The position numbers and the translations under genes are program-made. A stretch of 64,000 bases of DNA from Pseudomonas syringae (GTDB taxonomy: Bacteria; Pseudomonadota; Gammaproteobacteria; Pseudomonadales; Pseudomonadaceae): NCBI RefSeq assembly GCF_001698815.1, contig NZ_LGSI01000013.1, positions 1 through 64,000 on the forward strand, read 5' to 3'. Under the pieces are notes generated by a model. It made no database searches. It was not told where the DNA came from and saw only the letters and a list, made by a program, of their open reading frames with translations. Positions 30,027-39,697 of the stretch are shown here, in pieces (position 1 is the first letter of the stretch; the number at the start of each line of letters is the position of its first letter).

Positions 30027-30115
30027 GTTGGAGCGAGGCTTGCCCGCGAAAAACGATAATGAGGTAGTTCTGCCGCACCGCAGCGTCTGATTCGCGGGCA
30101 AGCCTCGCTCCAACA
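30027..30115. repeat. REP pair, GTTGGAGCGAGGCTTGCCCGCGAA type
   Basis: Clean inverted pair of the GAGCGAGGCTTGCCCGCG class, in the divergent region between argE and the CYTH-CHAD gene. Confidence 0.88.
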
Positions 30116-30258
30116 GAGAGACTGCAGAGCAGCTTTTATACTCGGCAAACCAGATCCGGCCTGTTACCGGCCATGTCCTGTACACTGCACGACCTCAGCA
30201 GCCACAAGACAACAGGCTGCGCCCCCGTTTTTAGTTATCAGCGTCTGGATTCCCGGCC

Positions 30259-31626
30259 ATGCAGAAAGAAACAGAAATCAAACTCCGCGTCAGCCGCGAA
30301 ACCCTCGCTGCACTGCGCGAACACCCGTTGCTGAAGAAACGCAACAAAAGTGGTTGGGAGCGTCTTGAGCTGTCCAACCAGTATTTCGACACGCCTGAGC
30401 GCGACCTGGCCAACGCCAAGGTTGCCTTGCGCCTGCGTCGTGATGGCGAGCAGATCATCCAGACCCTCAAGACGCGCGGGCAGAGCATTGCCGGCCTGTC
30501 GGAGCGCAACGAGTACAACTGGGATCTGCCCAAAGCCAAGCTGGATCTGAAAAAGCTCGATGGCGAATGCTGGCCGGAGCAACTGGCCGAGCTGGACAAA
30601 AAAACCATCAAGCCGCTGTTCACCACTGATTTCATCCGCGAGAAGGCGGAAATCGCCTGGGGGCGGGGTAAGGCCAAGGTGGTGATCGAAGCCGCACTGG
30701 ATCTGGGCCAGGTTGTCGCGGGCAAGCAGAAGGAAGAAATCTGCGAGCTGGAGCTGGAATTGCGCGAAGGCGATCCGGCTGCGCTGCTGGAGCTGGCCGC
30801 CGAGTTGGCCCTGACGCTGCCGCTGATGCCGTGCGATATCAGCAAGGCTGAGCGCGGCTATCGCCTGTTCGACGCCAACAGTTATTCCCTGAGTCTGCCG
30901 ACGCCACAACTGCACGCCGAAATGCCGCTGGACGACGCGTATTCCGCGCTGGCCTGGCATCTGTTGGGCAGCAGTCAGCGTCTGGCCGAGCAATATCGCT
31001 TCAATGGCCACTGGCGCTTGTTGCAGGACTGGGTCGCGTTGCTGGTTGAATTGCGTTCGCTGACCGGCAGCCTCGGTCAGGCCGCGCCGCGCTCTTCGTC
31101 GGCTGAACTGCGGACTGCCCTGGATGCGTTGCTGGAAGACTGGCGCCCGCTGGTGCAGGCCGGTCAGGAAGATGGCGATGTGCGCAACGCCGCTCACGAG
31201 CAGTTCCTGGAAGAAATGCAGGACACACGCTGGGGTTTGTTCTCGCTGAACACCTCCCGCTGGTTGCTGACCCGCAGCTGGACCGCCGAACGCAACAACC
31301 GTGGCAACCGCCAGGGCGCTGCGCAATTGGCCAGCTGGTTGCCGCGTCTGCTGGCTGACGAAGCGAGGGCCTTGCAGTTGGGTCGTTATCAGCAGCAGCC
31401 GGAAGATCTCGCCGAGCAACTGCCACGTATCGAGCGCATCCAGGCCTGGCTGCATCACGCCCGGGGCGCGCTGGATCTGCCTGAGCTGGATCGTCTGTTC
31501 GGCGAACTGAACAAGCTGGTGCACGTAGCTGAACAGCCGATCAGCGACGAAGTGCTGGACGCTCGTGTGCAACAGACCATCGTGGTGTTCCAGAGCCGCG
31601 CCTGGAAAACCTTGCTGCGGTTGTAA
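30259..31626 (+). CDS. CYTH and CHAD domain inorganic triphosphatase
   Basis: The 455-residue protein joins an N-terminal CYTH domain, with ExExK at Glu4-Glu6-Lys8 (KETEIKLRV) and the catalytic tunnel strands LRRDGEQIIQTLKTRG and VVIEAALDLG, to a C-terminal helical CHAD domain (about 225-455) with conserved histidines and arginines that binds polyphosphate. Homologues hydrolyse inorganic triphosphate. The expected cytoplasmic role is phosphate or polyphosphate metabolism. It stands as a single gene between two REPs. Confidence 0.88.
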   Translation: MQKETEIKLRVSRETLAALREHPLLKKRNKSGWERLELSNQYFDTPERDLANAKVALRLRRDGEQIIQTLKTRGQSIAGLSERNEYNWDLPKAKLDLKKLDGECWPEQLAELDKKTIKPLFTTDFIREKAEIAWGRGKAKVVIEAALDLGQVVAGKQKEEICELELELREGDPAALLELAAELALTLPLMPCDISKAERGYRLFDANSYSLSLPTPQLHAEMPLDDAYSALAWHLLGSSQRLAEQYRFNGHWRLLQDWVALLVELRSLTGSLGQAAPRSSSAELRTALDALLEDWRPLVQAGQEDGDVRNAAHEQFLEEMQDTRWGLFSLNTSRWLLTRSWTAERNNRGNRQGAAQLASWLPRLLADEARALQLGRYQQQPEDLAEQLPRIERIQAWLHHARGALDLPELDRLFGELNKLVHVAEQPISDEVLDARVQQTIVVFQSRAWKTLLRL

Positions 31627-31648
31627 GCGCTGTTGCGACGCAAAACTC

Positions 31649-31724
31649 GTAGGACCGGCTTCAGCCGGGAGCAGCATATCCACCGTTGGGAATGCAGTGC
31701 TCCCGGATAAATCCGGTCCTACAG
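31649..31724. repeat. REP pair, GTAGGACCGGCTTCAGCCGG type
   Basis: Inverted pair between two convergent genes; the right arm reads TCCCGGATAAATCCGGTCCTAC. Confidence 0.88.
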
Positions 31725-31751
31725 GATTTGCGTTCCCATTCAGAACGGGCT

Positions 31752-32489
31752 TTAAGCCCCCTGCTCCACCGACCCGATAAAGTTCGCCAACTCTGGCGTG
31801 CGCGGGTTGGCGAAGAGAATCTTCGGGTCGCCCACTTCGTGCACTTTCCCTTGATGCATGAACACCAGCTTGTCGCCGACTTCACGGGCGAAGCGCATTT
31901 CGTGGGTGACCATGATCAGCGTCATGCCATCGGCCGCCAGTTGCCGCACCACGCCCAGCACTTCGTTGACCAGTTCCGGGTCCAGCGCTGAAGTGATTTC
32001 ATCGCACAGCAGCACTTTGGGTGACATTGCCAGCGCGCGGGCAATCGCCACGCGCTGTTGCTGGCCGCCGGACAGCCGATCCGGGAAGGCATCGAATTTC
32101 TCACTCAACCCGACCCGTTCCAGCATGCGTTTGGCCAGCTTGCGGGCTTCGTCGCGCGGCACTTTTTGTACGACTTGCGGCGCGAGCATGACGTTTTCGC
32201 CGACGCTCAGGTGCGGAAACAGGTTGAACTGCTGAAAGACCATGCCGACTTTCTGCCGCAACGTGCGCAGGTCAGCGCGAGCGGCATCCAGGTATTCGCC
32301 ATCGACTTCGATAACGCCGTCATTGATCGACTCCAGACCGTTCAAGGTGCGCAACAGCGTGCTCTTGCCCGAACCGCTGCGACCGATGATCGCCACGACC
32401 TGGCCTTCCTCTACAGAAAGATCGATGCCCTTGAGGACGTGATGGTCGCCGTAATATTTATGCAGCGCGGAAATTCTAAGCAGAGGCAT
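31752..32489 (-). CDS. polar amino-acid ABC transporter ATP-binding protein
   Basis: ATPase of the GlnQ/HisP class, 245 residues: Walker A GRSGSGKST, Q-loop VFQQFNLFPHLSVGENV, signature [16 protein letters not shown], Walker B VLLCDEITSALDPE and H-loop VTHEMRFARE. ATG at 32489 has AAGGAG upstream. It is the last gene of a four-gene operon (binding protein, two permeases, ATPase) and overlaps the preceding permease by 14 bases. Substrate is probably an acidic or polar amino acid; not resolvable from the ATPase. Confidence 0.92.
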   Translation of the reverse strand: MPLLRISALHKYYGDHHVLKGIDLSVEEGQVVAIIGRSGSGKSTLLRTLNGLESINDGVIEVDGEYLDAARADLRTLRQKVGMVFQQFNLFPHLSVGENVMLAPQVVQKVPRDEARKLAKRMLERVGLSEKFDAFPDRLSGGQQQRVAIARALAMSPKVLLCDEITSALDPELVNEVLGVVRQLAADGMTLIMVTHEMRFAREVGDKLVFMHQGKVHEVGDPKILFANPRTPELANFIGSVEQGA

Positions 32490-33123
32490 GCAGTCTCCTT
32501 TCCAGATAGCGGGCACTGAGCGACAAGGGGTAACACAGCATGAAATAACCCAACGCGACGAAGCCGTAGACCAGAAATGGCTGGAACGTTGCGTTGGCGA
32601 GCATGCCGCCGGTTTTAGTCAGTTCGGTAAAACCGATGATCGAAGTAACGGCCGTGCCTTTTACGACCTGCACCGAGAAGCCCACCGTCGGCGCAACAGC
32701 AATGCGCAGCGCCTGCGGCAGGATCACATAACGCAGTTGCTCAAGCGGTGACAGCGCCAGGCTCGCCGACGCTTCCCACTGGCCATTCGCAATCGACTCG
32801 ACGCAGCCGCGCCAGATTTCGGCCAGGTACGCGCTGGTAAACAAGGTCAGCGCCAGCGCGGCGGCGGCCCAGGGCGAAATATCGAAGCCCAGCAGCGCCA
32901 CGCCGAAAAACACCAGGAACAGCTGCATCAACAGCGGCGTGCCCTGAAACAATTCGATGTAGACCTTGGCCAGAACCCTTGGCGCATTGAGCTTGGAGAT
33001 GCGCATCCACATGACCAGCAAGCCAATCGCGCCACCGCCAATGAACGCCACCAACGACAGTGCCAGCGTCCATTGCAGGCCGGTGAGCAGATTGCGCACA
33101 ACATCCCAAAGGGTGAAATCCAT
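32476..33123 (-). CDS. polar amino-acid ABC transporter permease, second
   Basis: HisM-type inner-membrane permease, 215 residues, with several hydrophobic segments and the EAA region QWEASASLALSPLEQLRYVILPQALRIAVAPTVGFSVQVVKGTAVTSIIG. ATG at 33123 follows AGGAAAGG and overlaps the previous permease's stop by one base. The two permeases should pair as a heterodimer. Confidence 0.92.
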   Translation of the reverse strand: MDFTLWDVVRNLLTGLQWTLALSLVAFIGGGAIGLLVMWMRISKLNAPRVLAKVYIELFQGTPLLMQLFLVFFGVALLGFDISPWAAAALALTLFTSAYLAEIWRGCVESIANGQWEASASLALSPLEQLRYVILPQALRIAVAPTVGFSVQVVKGTAVTSIIGFTELTKTGGMLANATFQPFLVYGFVALGYFMLCYPLSLSARYLERRLHASA

Positions 33124-33788
33124 CAGCCTTTCCTCGATATATAGCGACGCCCGATCCATGCCAGTAGCTGGCGAATCAGCAGCGCCATGCACAGGTAGAT
33201 CACCGTGGTGATGATGTACGTCTCGAAGGAGCGGAAATTGCGCGACTGAATGAAGTTGGCAAAGAAGCTCAGCTCTTCAGTGGCAATCTGCGAACAGACG
33301 GCCGAGCCGAGCATCACGATGATGATCTGGCTACTCAACGCCGGCCAGACTTTGCCCAGCGCCGGGATCAGCACCACGTAGCGGAACGCCTCGAAGCGAC
33401 TCATCGCCAGCGCTGCTGCGGCTTCCAGCTGACCCCGAGGAATCGCCTGAATGCCAGCACGGATAATCTCCGTCGAATACGCGCCGAGGTTGATCACCAT
33501 TGCCAGGATCGCCGCCTGCCATTCGGAGATCTGAATGCCCAGCGACGGCAGGCCGAAGAAGATGAAAAACAGCTGCACCAGGAACGGCGTGTTGCGGATC
33601 AGCTCGACATACACCCCGAAAATCGCCGAGAACGGCTGGATTTTCCAGGCTCGTACGATTGCGCCGACGATGCCCAGGCCAACCCCGAGCACCGTGCCGA
33701 TGGCAGTCAATTCCAGGGTGAACAACGCGCCTTTCAGCAGCAGATCAGCATTTTGCAGAACCGGTACAAAGTCGAAGTGATACGCCAT
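33123..33788 (-). CDS. polar amino-acid ABC transporter permease, first
   Basis: HisQ-type permease, 221 residues, opening MAYHFDFVPVLQNADLLLKGALFTLELTAIGTVLGVGLG as in GltJ-like subunits, with EAA region QLEAAAALAMSRFEAFRYVVLIPALGKVWPALSSQ. It lies 44 bases after the binding-protein gene and overlaps the next permease. The long opening loop and similarity to glutamate/aspartate permeases suggest acidic amino acids (weak inference). Confidence 0.92.
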   Translation of the reverse strand: MAYHFDFVPVLQNADLLLKGALFTLELTAIGTVLGVGLGIVGAIVRAWKIQPFSAIFGVYVELIRNTPFLVQLFFIFFGLPSLGIQISEWQAAILAMVINLGAYSTEIIRAGIQAIPRGQLEAAAALAMSRFEAFRYVVLIPALGKVWPALSSQIIIVMLGSAVCSQIATEELSFFANFIQSRNFRSFETYIITTVIYLCMALLIRQLLAWIGRRYISRKG

Positions 33789-33832
33789 TGGCTGATCCCT
33801 GGAGCTTTAATTAACAGAGGCAGAAACAGCGA

Positions 33833-34618
33833 TCAGAGGTCAGCTGGCAAAGGCTGCTTGAGCCAGGTTTGCGAATTCTTTTCCAGCGCGCCGTCAGCCT
33901 TGGCGGCATTGAGGATCTCGTTGACCTTGCCCAGCAGCTCCGGCTGATCCTTGTTCACGCCGACGTAAACCGGGGAATCCTTGAGTTTCACTTTCAATTC
34001 AGGGATGCGCTTGGGGTTCTTCTCGCTGATAGCGACCATGACCACGTTGCCGCTGGCGATCAGGTCAGTCTGGCCCGCGAGGTAAGCCGCGATAGTGGAA
34101 TTGTTGTCCTCGAAGCGCTTGATCGTGGCTTCTTTAGGCGCAACTGCACTCAACTCGATATCTTCGATGGCACCGCGCGTCACGCTGATGGTTTTGCCTT
34201 TCAGATCGTCAATGGTCTTGATCGACGCTTCAGGTGGGCCGAACACCGCAAGATAGAAAGGTGCGTAAGCGCGGGAGAAGTCGATGACTTTTTCCCGATC
34301 CGGGTTCTTGCCGAGGCTGGAAATCACCAGATCAACCTTGCCGGTGGTCAGGAACGGGATGCGGTTAGTGCTGTTGACCGGCGTCAGCTCCAGTTTCACT
34401 TTCAGCTGGTCGGCCAGCAGTTTGGCGGTATCGATATCCAGCCCGCGCGGCTTCATGTCGGTGCCCACCGAACCGAACGGCGGGAAGTCCTGCGGAACGG
34501 CGACTTTCAACGTGCCACGGGAAATCACGTCGTCCAGACCATTGGCATGAGCGGGAGTCTGGCTGAGTACGAGGCTGGCAAACAGGGCAGTGAGCAGGGC
34601 GCTGTAACGCTTGGTCAT
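33833..34618 (-). CDS. polar amino-acid ABC transporter binding protein
   Basis: Periplasmic SBP family 3 protein, 261 residues. Signal peptide MTKRYSALLTALFASLVLSQ ending AHA-NG, then VISRGTLKVAVPQDFPPFGSVGTDMKPRGLDIDTAKLLA and TTGKVDLVISSLGKNPDREKVIDFS. First gene of the transporter operon, divergent from a FadR-type regulator. A palindrome at 34729-34743 lies about 110 bases before its start and is a likely control site. Confidence 0.92.
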   Translation of the reverse strand: MTKRYSALLTALFASLVLSQTPAHANGLDDVISRGTLKVAVPQDFPPFGSVGTDMKPRGLDIDTAKLLADQLKVKLELTPVNSTNRIPFLTTGKVDLVISSLGKNPDREKVIDFSRAYAPFYLAVFGPPEASIKTIDDLKGKTISVTRGAIEDIELSAVAPKEATIKRFEDNNSTIAAYLAGQTDLIASGNVVMVAISEKNPKRIPELKVKLKDSPVYVGVNKDQPELLGKVNEILNAAKADGALEKNSQTWLKQPLPADL

Positions 34619-34728
34619 GTGAAGACTCCAGGGCGGACGAGAGGTGATCTGTTATTGGTCAGTGCACAGCCCATGCCATCCACTGAGTTACAACCAGAAC
34701 CTGCGGCTTGCAGGCCGGTTTCGGTCTT

Positions 34729-34743
34729 ACTGGTCTGAACAGT
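34729..34743. promoter_or_regulatory. operator-like palindrome, distal copy
   Basis: ACTGGTCTGAACAGT, an imperfect 15-bp palindrome with 12 of 14 symmetric positions matching. It recurs with one change at 34854-34868. Probable operator for the adjacent GntR regulator controlling the divergent importer. Confidence 0.6.
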
Positions 34744-34853
34744 TACATTGCGCGCCGCCCTGCTTTGGCGCGCCCGCAAGCCGCGCCGCCCCAGGCCTGG
34801 GCGTTGCTTGCCTGATCGCGAAGATGGCTATAAAAGGAGGTTCTACTGGACTG

Positions 34854-34868
34854 ACTGGCCTGAACAGT
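34854..34868. promoter_or_regulatory. operator-like palindrome at the regulator start
   Basis: ACTGGCCTGAACAGT, differing from the distal copy only at the sixth base, and ending one base before the regulator's ATG. Downstream of a TATAAA at 34829-34834, so bound protein would block the regulator's own transcription (autorepression, inferred). Confidence 0.6.
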
Positions 34869-34869
34869 G

Positions 34870-35574
34870 ATGCCACATAGCCCAATCGCCGTACCCGAAT
34901 CCGCGTTGCGGGCCATTCGCAAATTGATTGCCGAGCAAGGCTATGCACCGGGCGACAGCCTGCCCTCGCAGCGTGATCTAGCCGTTCTGCTGGGGGTCAG
35001 TCGCGCATCGTTGCGTGAGGCTTTATCGTCGCTCAGCGCACTGGGCGTCATTAGTGTGCAGCCAGGCAAAGGCGTGTTCGTGCAGAAAATTTCTGAACCA
35101 GAACAGCGCACGAGCGGATTTTCCTGGCCTTTCGATGCACAAATATCACCTGCCGATACGTTTCAGCTGCGTTATGCCCTGGAAGGCTTCGCTGCCGGGC
35201 TGGCCGCTGTGACGCTGACCGCCGACGAGCGTGACGTGCTCGAAGATAACGTCGAGGCCATGCGCCTGGAGCTGCGCGCTGGCGATTTCGAAGCGGCGTC
35301 GCGACTGGATTTTGAATTTCACCGGCATATCCTCGTCGCCAGCGGCAATCAGGCCATGCTCGGCATCGTGACCGCTGGCGCGGATATTTTCCTGGAAAGC
35401 CAGAAGATGCCGTTCATCCGCGCTTCTAGGGCCATGGAAACCTGGCAGGAACACCGCAAGATCCTCCGCGCACTGGCCCGCCACGCCTCAGGCCCGGCCC
35501 AGAAAGCCATGCACGAACACATTCGGGGTGCGGCGCTGAGGACCGGGATCGTGTTTGTTTCGCCTTTAAGCTGA
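34870..35574 (+). CDS. GntR family regulator, FadR/FCD subfamily
   Basis: DNA-binding regulator, 234 residues: N-terminal winged helix (LIAEQGYAPGDSLPSQRDLAVLLGVSRASLREALSSLSALGVISVQPGKGVFV) and C-terminal all-helical FCD ligand domain with conserved FHRHILVASGN histidine region. Divergent from the amino-acid importer, which it likely controls. The start is odd: an in-frame stop lies at 34861, AGGAGG sits about 30 bases upstream and out of range, and the palindrome abuts the ATG, so initiation may be leaderless-like or weak. A GTG at 34867 is the only alternative. Confidence 0.88.
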   Translation: MPHSPIAVPESALRAIRKLIAEQGYAPGDSLPSQRDLAVLLGVSRASLREALSSLSALGVISVQPGKGVFVQKISEPEQRTSGFSWPFDAQISPADTFQLRYALEGFAAGLAAVTLTADERDVLEDNVEAMRLELRAGDFEAASRLDFEFHRHILVASGNQAMLGIVTAGADIFLESQKMPFIRASRAMETWQEHRKILRALARHASGPAQKAMHEHIRGAALRTGIVFVSPLS

Positions 35575-35695
35575 GCAGCGCTATAACCAGACTGATGGAC
35601 AGCTATAGCCATACTCAATGACGTCTGGCTTCCTGAACGGGGCAAGGCCCGCTATGATGGGCCACGTTTTTTAGCCTACTAACTCGGAGAACTCC

Positions 35696-36025
35696 ATGAG
35701 TAGCGACCTAATCAAGCACGTCAGCGACGCCAGCTTCGAAGCTGAAGTCCTCAAGGCTGAAGGTGCTGTACTAGTTGATTACTGGGCTGAGTGGTGTGGC
35801 CCATGCAAAATGATTGCCCCGGTTCTGGATGAGATCGCCGAAACCTACAAAGGCAAACTGACCATCGCCAAGCTGAACATCGATGAAAATCAGGAAACCC
35901 CTGCCAAGCATGGCGTGCGTGGTATCCCGACGCTGATGCTGTTCAAGAACGGCAACGTCGAAGCCACCAAGGTCGGCGCGCTGTCGAAGTCTCAGCTTGC
36001 CGCGTTCCTCGACGCTAATATCTGA
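35696..36025 (+). CDS. trxA: thioredoxin 1
   Basis: Cytoplasmic disulfide reductase of 109 residues with the active site WCGPC (33-37) and cis-proline in [21 protein letters not shown] precedes the ATG, and a TATGAT at 35653-35658 may be its -10 box. Followed by a strong terminator and then rho, the usual Pseudomonas order. Confidence 0.97.
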   Translation: MSSDLIKHVSDASFEAEVLKAEGAVLVDYWAEWCGPCKMIAPVLDEIAETYKGKLTIAKLNIDENQETPAKHGVRGIPTLMLFKNGNVEATKVGALSKSQLAAFLDANI

Positions 36026-36034
36026 TGATCAAAG

Positions 36035-36058
36035 CCCCGCAAATTGCGGGGTTTTTTT
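36035..36058 (+). terminator. intrinsic terminator after trxA
   Basis: CCCCGC-AAATT-GCGGGG stem followed by seven T, ten bases beyond the trxA stop. Confidence 0.88.
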
Positions 36059-36059
36059 C

Positions 36060-36252
36060 GGGCGGTGTACTAGACGCCTCGAAAATCAAGTGGTACATTC
36101 GGCCCCGCAACGGCTTCTCCGTTGCCCCCTGCTAGCCGTCGCCGACGCTCTCCTTTCGAATTAGTACGCGATCCTGTCGCCTTCTCTGCGGCGCGGCCTC
36201 ATTAAGCCAAAAGCTTAATTTCCCCCTCCATACATGATTACGTCATTCCTAT
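36060..36252 (+). promoter_or_regulatory. rho leader region
   Basis: Untranslated stretch of about 190 bases with C-rich, G-poor runs (36115-36160) and a hairpin ATTAAGC-CAAAA-GCTTAAT at 36201-36219. No Shine-Dalgarno stands before the rho ATG. A ten-codon frame from ATG 36234 overlaps the rho start without a ribosome site. Such leaders are where Rho is known to regulate its own transcription in enterics; here that is inference. Confidence 0.45.
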
Positions 36253-37512
<1,260 letters not shown>

Positions 37513-37533
37513 CAGGCTGAACGGCTTCAAATG

Positions 37534-37562
37534 AATGGTGTCCTTATGGACACCATTTTTTT
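37534..37562 (+). terminator. intrinsic terminator after rho
   Basis: AATGGTGTCC-TTAT-GGACACCATT stem followed by T residues, 20-odd bases past the rho stop. Confidence 0.88.
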
Positions 37563-37595
37563 GCCTGATTTTTAAGAATCGAGACAAGGAGCGTC

Positions 37596-39551
37596 ATGCA
37601 CACATTCGGCAACCGGCGGGATATCGATGGCCTGCGCGCGCTGGCGGTTATCCCCGTCGTGCTCTTTCACTATGGTTTCGGCGCATTCAGCGGCGGCTTT
37701 GTTGGCGTCGACGTGTTTTTCGTCATCTCCGGGTTCCTGATCACCTCGATCATTCATCGTGAAATCAGCGCCGGTCGCTTCAGCTTTGTCGACTTCTGGG
37801 CGCGTCGCGCTCGACGCATCATTCCGGCCTTGAGCGTGGTGCTGGCCGCTACCTTGCTGGTCGGCTGGTTGCTGTTGACGTCCCATGATTATTCGCAACT
37901 GGGGCGCACCGTGCGTTATCAGGCGATGTTCATTTCCAACATCCTGTTCATGCGCCAGGACGGTTATTTCAACACGGCGTCGGACTTCAAACCCTTGCTG
38001 CACACCTGGTCGCTGTCGGTGGAAGAGCAGTACTACATCGTCTTCCCGCTGCTGATGGTGTTGGTCACGCGCTTCTTCTGCCATTGGCGCCTGATGTTGC
38101 TGGGCCTGCTGCTGGTGTCGTTCGGCCTGAATATCTGGAGCGTAAGCCGCGCACCGGACTCGGCGTTTTTCCTGCTGCCGATGCGCGCCTGGGAACTGCT
38201 CTGTGGCGCGATGCTGGCGGTCATGCCGGTTTCCCGAATCAAACTACGGCCTTGGGTTTACCAAAGCGTAAGTCTGGCGGGTCTGGCTGCCATTCTGATT
38301 GCAGTGTGCGGGTTCGACCGCAGCACGCCTTTTCCGGGCTGGGCGGCGTTGTTGCCGGTGCTGGGCGCCACGGCGTTGATCTGGTCTAACGGTCAGGCTC
38401 AAACGCTGGTCGGCAAGGTGTTGAGTACGCCACTATTGGTGGCAATCGGGTTGATTTCCTACTCGCTGTACCTCTGGCATTGGCCGGTATTCGTCTACGC
38501 CAATGCGATTTCCATCGATGGCATGCAGCGTCGGGAGTCGCTGTTCTGGATTGCGCTGTGCGTCGCCCTGGCGTGGCTGTCGTGGCGCTTCATCGAAATG
38601 CCCTTCCGCGAAAAACGCCTGCTGGCCGGACGCAAACCAGTGCTCGCCAGCGCAGCGCTGTGCATGCTGGTCGTGGCGATGGCCGGGCAAGCGGTGCGCT
38701 GGGGTGAAGGCTTCCCGCAGCGCTTGTCCGGGCAAGCCCGGCAGTACGCCGAAGCGCGTGACTGGCAACGCGGGCAAATGGATTGTCTGCTGCAGCGCGA
38801 CAGCCCGGACTTGAGCGCAGCCTGTCGTTTCGGCGGCGATGCTGACGTGCCGCCGCTGCAACTGGTGTGGGGCGACAGCCATGCGGCGGCGTTGATGCCA
38901 GCGGTCAAAGAAGACGCCGAGCGCTTTGGCATTCCGGTCTGGCTGACCAGCCTGTCTGGTTGCATGCCGGTGCTGGGCATCGAATCCCGCCCGCAATGTC
39001 AGACCTTCAACCAGCAAACCCTGGCGCTGGTCGAAAAACAGAAGATCCGCGACGTCGTGCTCGCCGCACGCTGGAGCCTTTATCTGTATGGCGAGGAGGA
39101 CGGCGACCAGGAACATATGACCTACCGCCACGAAAGCCGCGCCGCTGCCGAGCAGCATCTGGCTGACAACTTGCGCGCGACAGTGGCCAGCTTGCGTGCC
39201 GCCGGAGCGAACGTCTGGCTGTTCAAGGAAATCCCGCTGCAGCGCCAAGGCACTATCGCGCGACTCAGCAGCCTGGCGATGGTCGGGCGTTCTACGCTGC
39301 AAGTCGGCCGGCCGATTGCCGATCACCGCGAGCGTCAGCACTTTATCGACCAGCTATTCGCCAACCTTGCTGCGGCCGATCCCCATATCCACATCATCGA
39401 CCCCGCGCCACTGCTCTGCGCCGAAGGCATCTGCCGCGCGGCCATCGATGGCTTTTCCCAATACAAGGACGAGAATCACCTGTCGGACCAAGGCGGCGAG
39501 CGGATGAAGCCGTTGTTTGCACCGATTTTCCTGAGTGAGAACGCAATGTGA
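37596..39551 (+). CDS. OafA-type acyltransferase with SGNH domain
   Basis: Membrane acyltransferase, 651 residues, expected to O-acetylate a surface polysaccharide or LPS. The N-terminal acyltransferase-3 domain (about 10-350, around ten hydrophobic segments) starts NRRDIDGLRALAVIPVVLFHYGFG and has GGFVGVDVFFVISGFLI. The C-terminal periplasmic SGNH domain has GDSH at 426-429 and the paired DENHLSDQG near the end for catalysis. In Pseudomonas this gene often sits between rho and ubiD; the glycan substrate is unknown. Confidence 0.88.
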   Translation: MHTFGNRRDIDGLRALAVIPVVLFHYGFGAFSGGFVGVDVFFVISGFLITSIIHREISAGRFSFVDFWARRARRIIPALSVVLAATLLVGWLLLTSHDYSQLGRTVRYQAMFISNILFMRQDGYFNTASDFKPLLHTWSLSVEEQYYIVFPLLMVLVTRFFCHWRLMLLGLLLVSFGLNIWSVSRAPDSAFFLLPMRAWELLCGAMLAVMPVSRIKLRPWVYQSVSLAGLAAILIAVCGFDRSTPFPGWAALLPVLGATALIWSNGQAQTLVGKVLSTPLLVAIGLISYSLYLWHWPVFVYANAISIDGMQRRESLFWIALCVALAWLSWRFIEMPFREKRLLAGRKPVLASAALCMLVVAMAGQAVRWGEGFPQRLSGQARQYAEARDWQRGQMDCLLQRDSPDLSAACRFGGDADVPPLQLVWGDSHAAALMPAVKEDAERFGIPVWLTSLSGCMPVLGIESRPQCQTFNQQTLALVEKQKIRDVVLAARWSLYLYGEEDGDQEHMTYRHESRAAAEQHLADNLRATVASLRAAGANVWLFKEIPLQRQGTIARLSSLAMVGRSTLQVGRPIADHRERQHFIDQLFANLAAADPHIHIIDPAPLLCAEGICRAAIDGFSQYKDENHLSDQGGERMKPLFAPIFLSENAM

Positions 39552-39557
39552 CAGGAA

Positions 39558-39648
39558 TGTGGGAGCGAGCTTGCTCGCCAAAGCTATGTCCGAACGCTGC
39601 AATGCTGCACATGTAACGCCGTCTTCGCGAGCAAGCTCGCTCCCACAC
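39558..39648. repeat. REP pair, GTGGGAGCGAGCTTGCTCGC type
   Basis: Clean inverted pair between the acyltransferase gene and ubiD. Confidence 0.9.
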
Positions 39649-39697
39649 TGGTCGCGATCAGGTACGATACGAACCTATTTTATGAGTGGCCGGGTTA

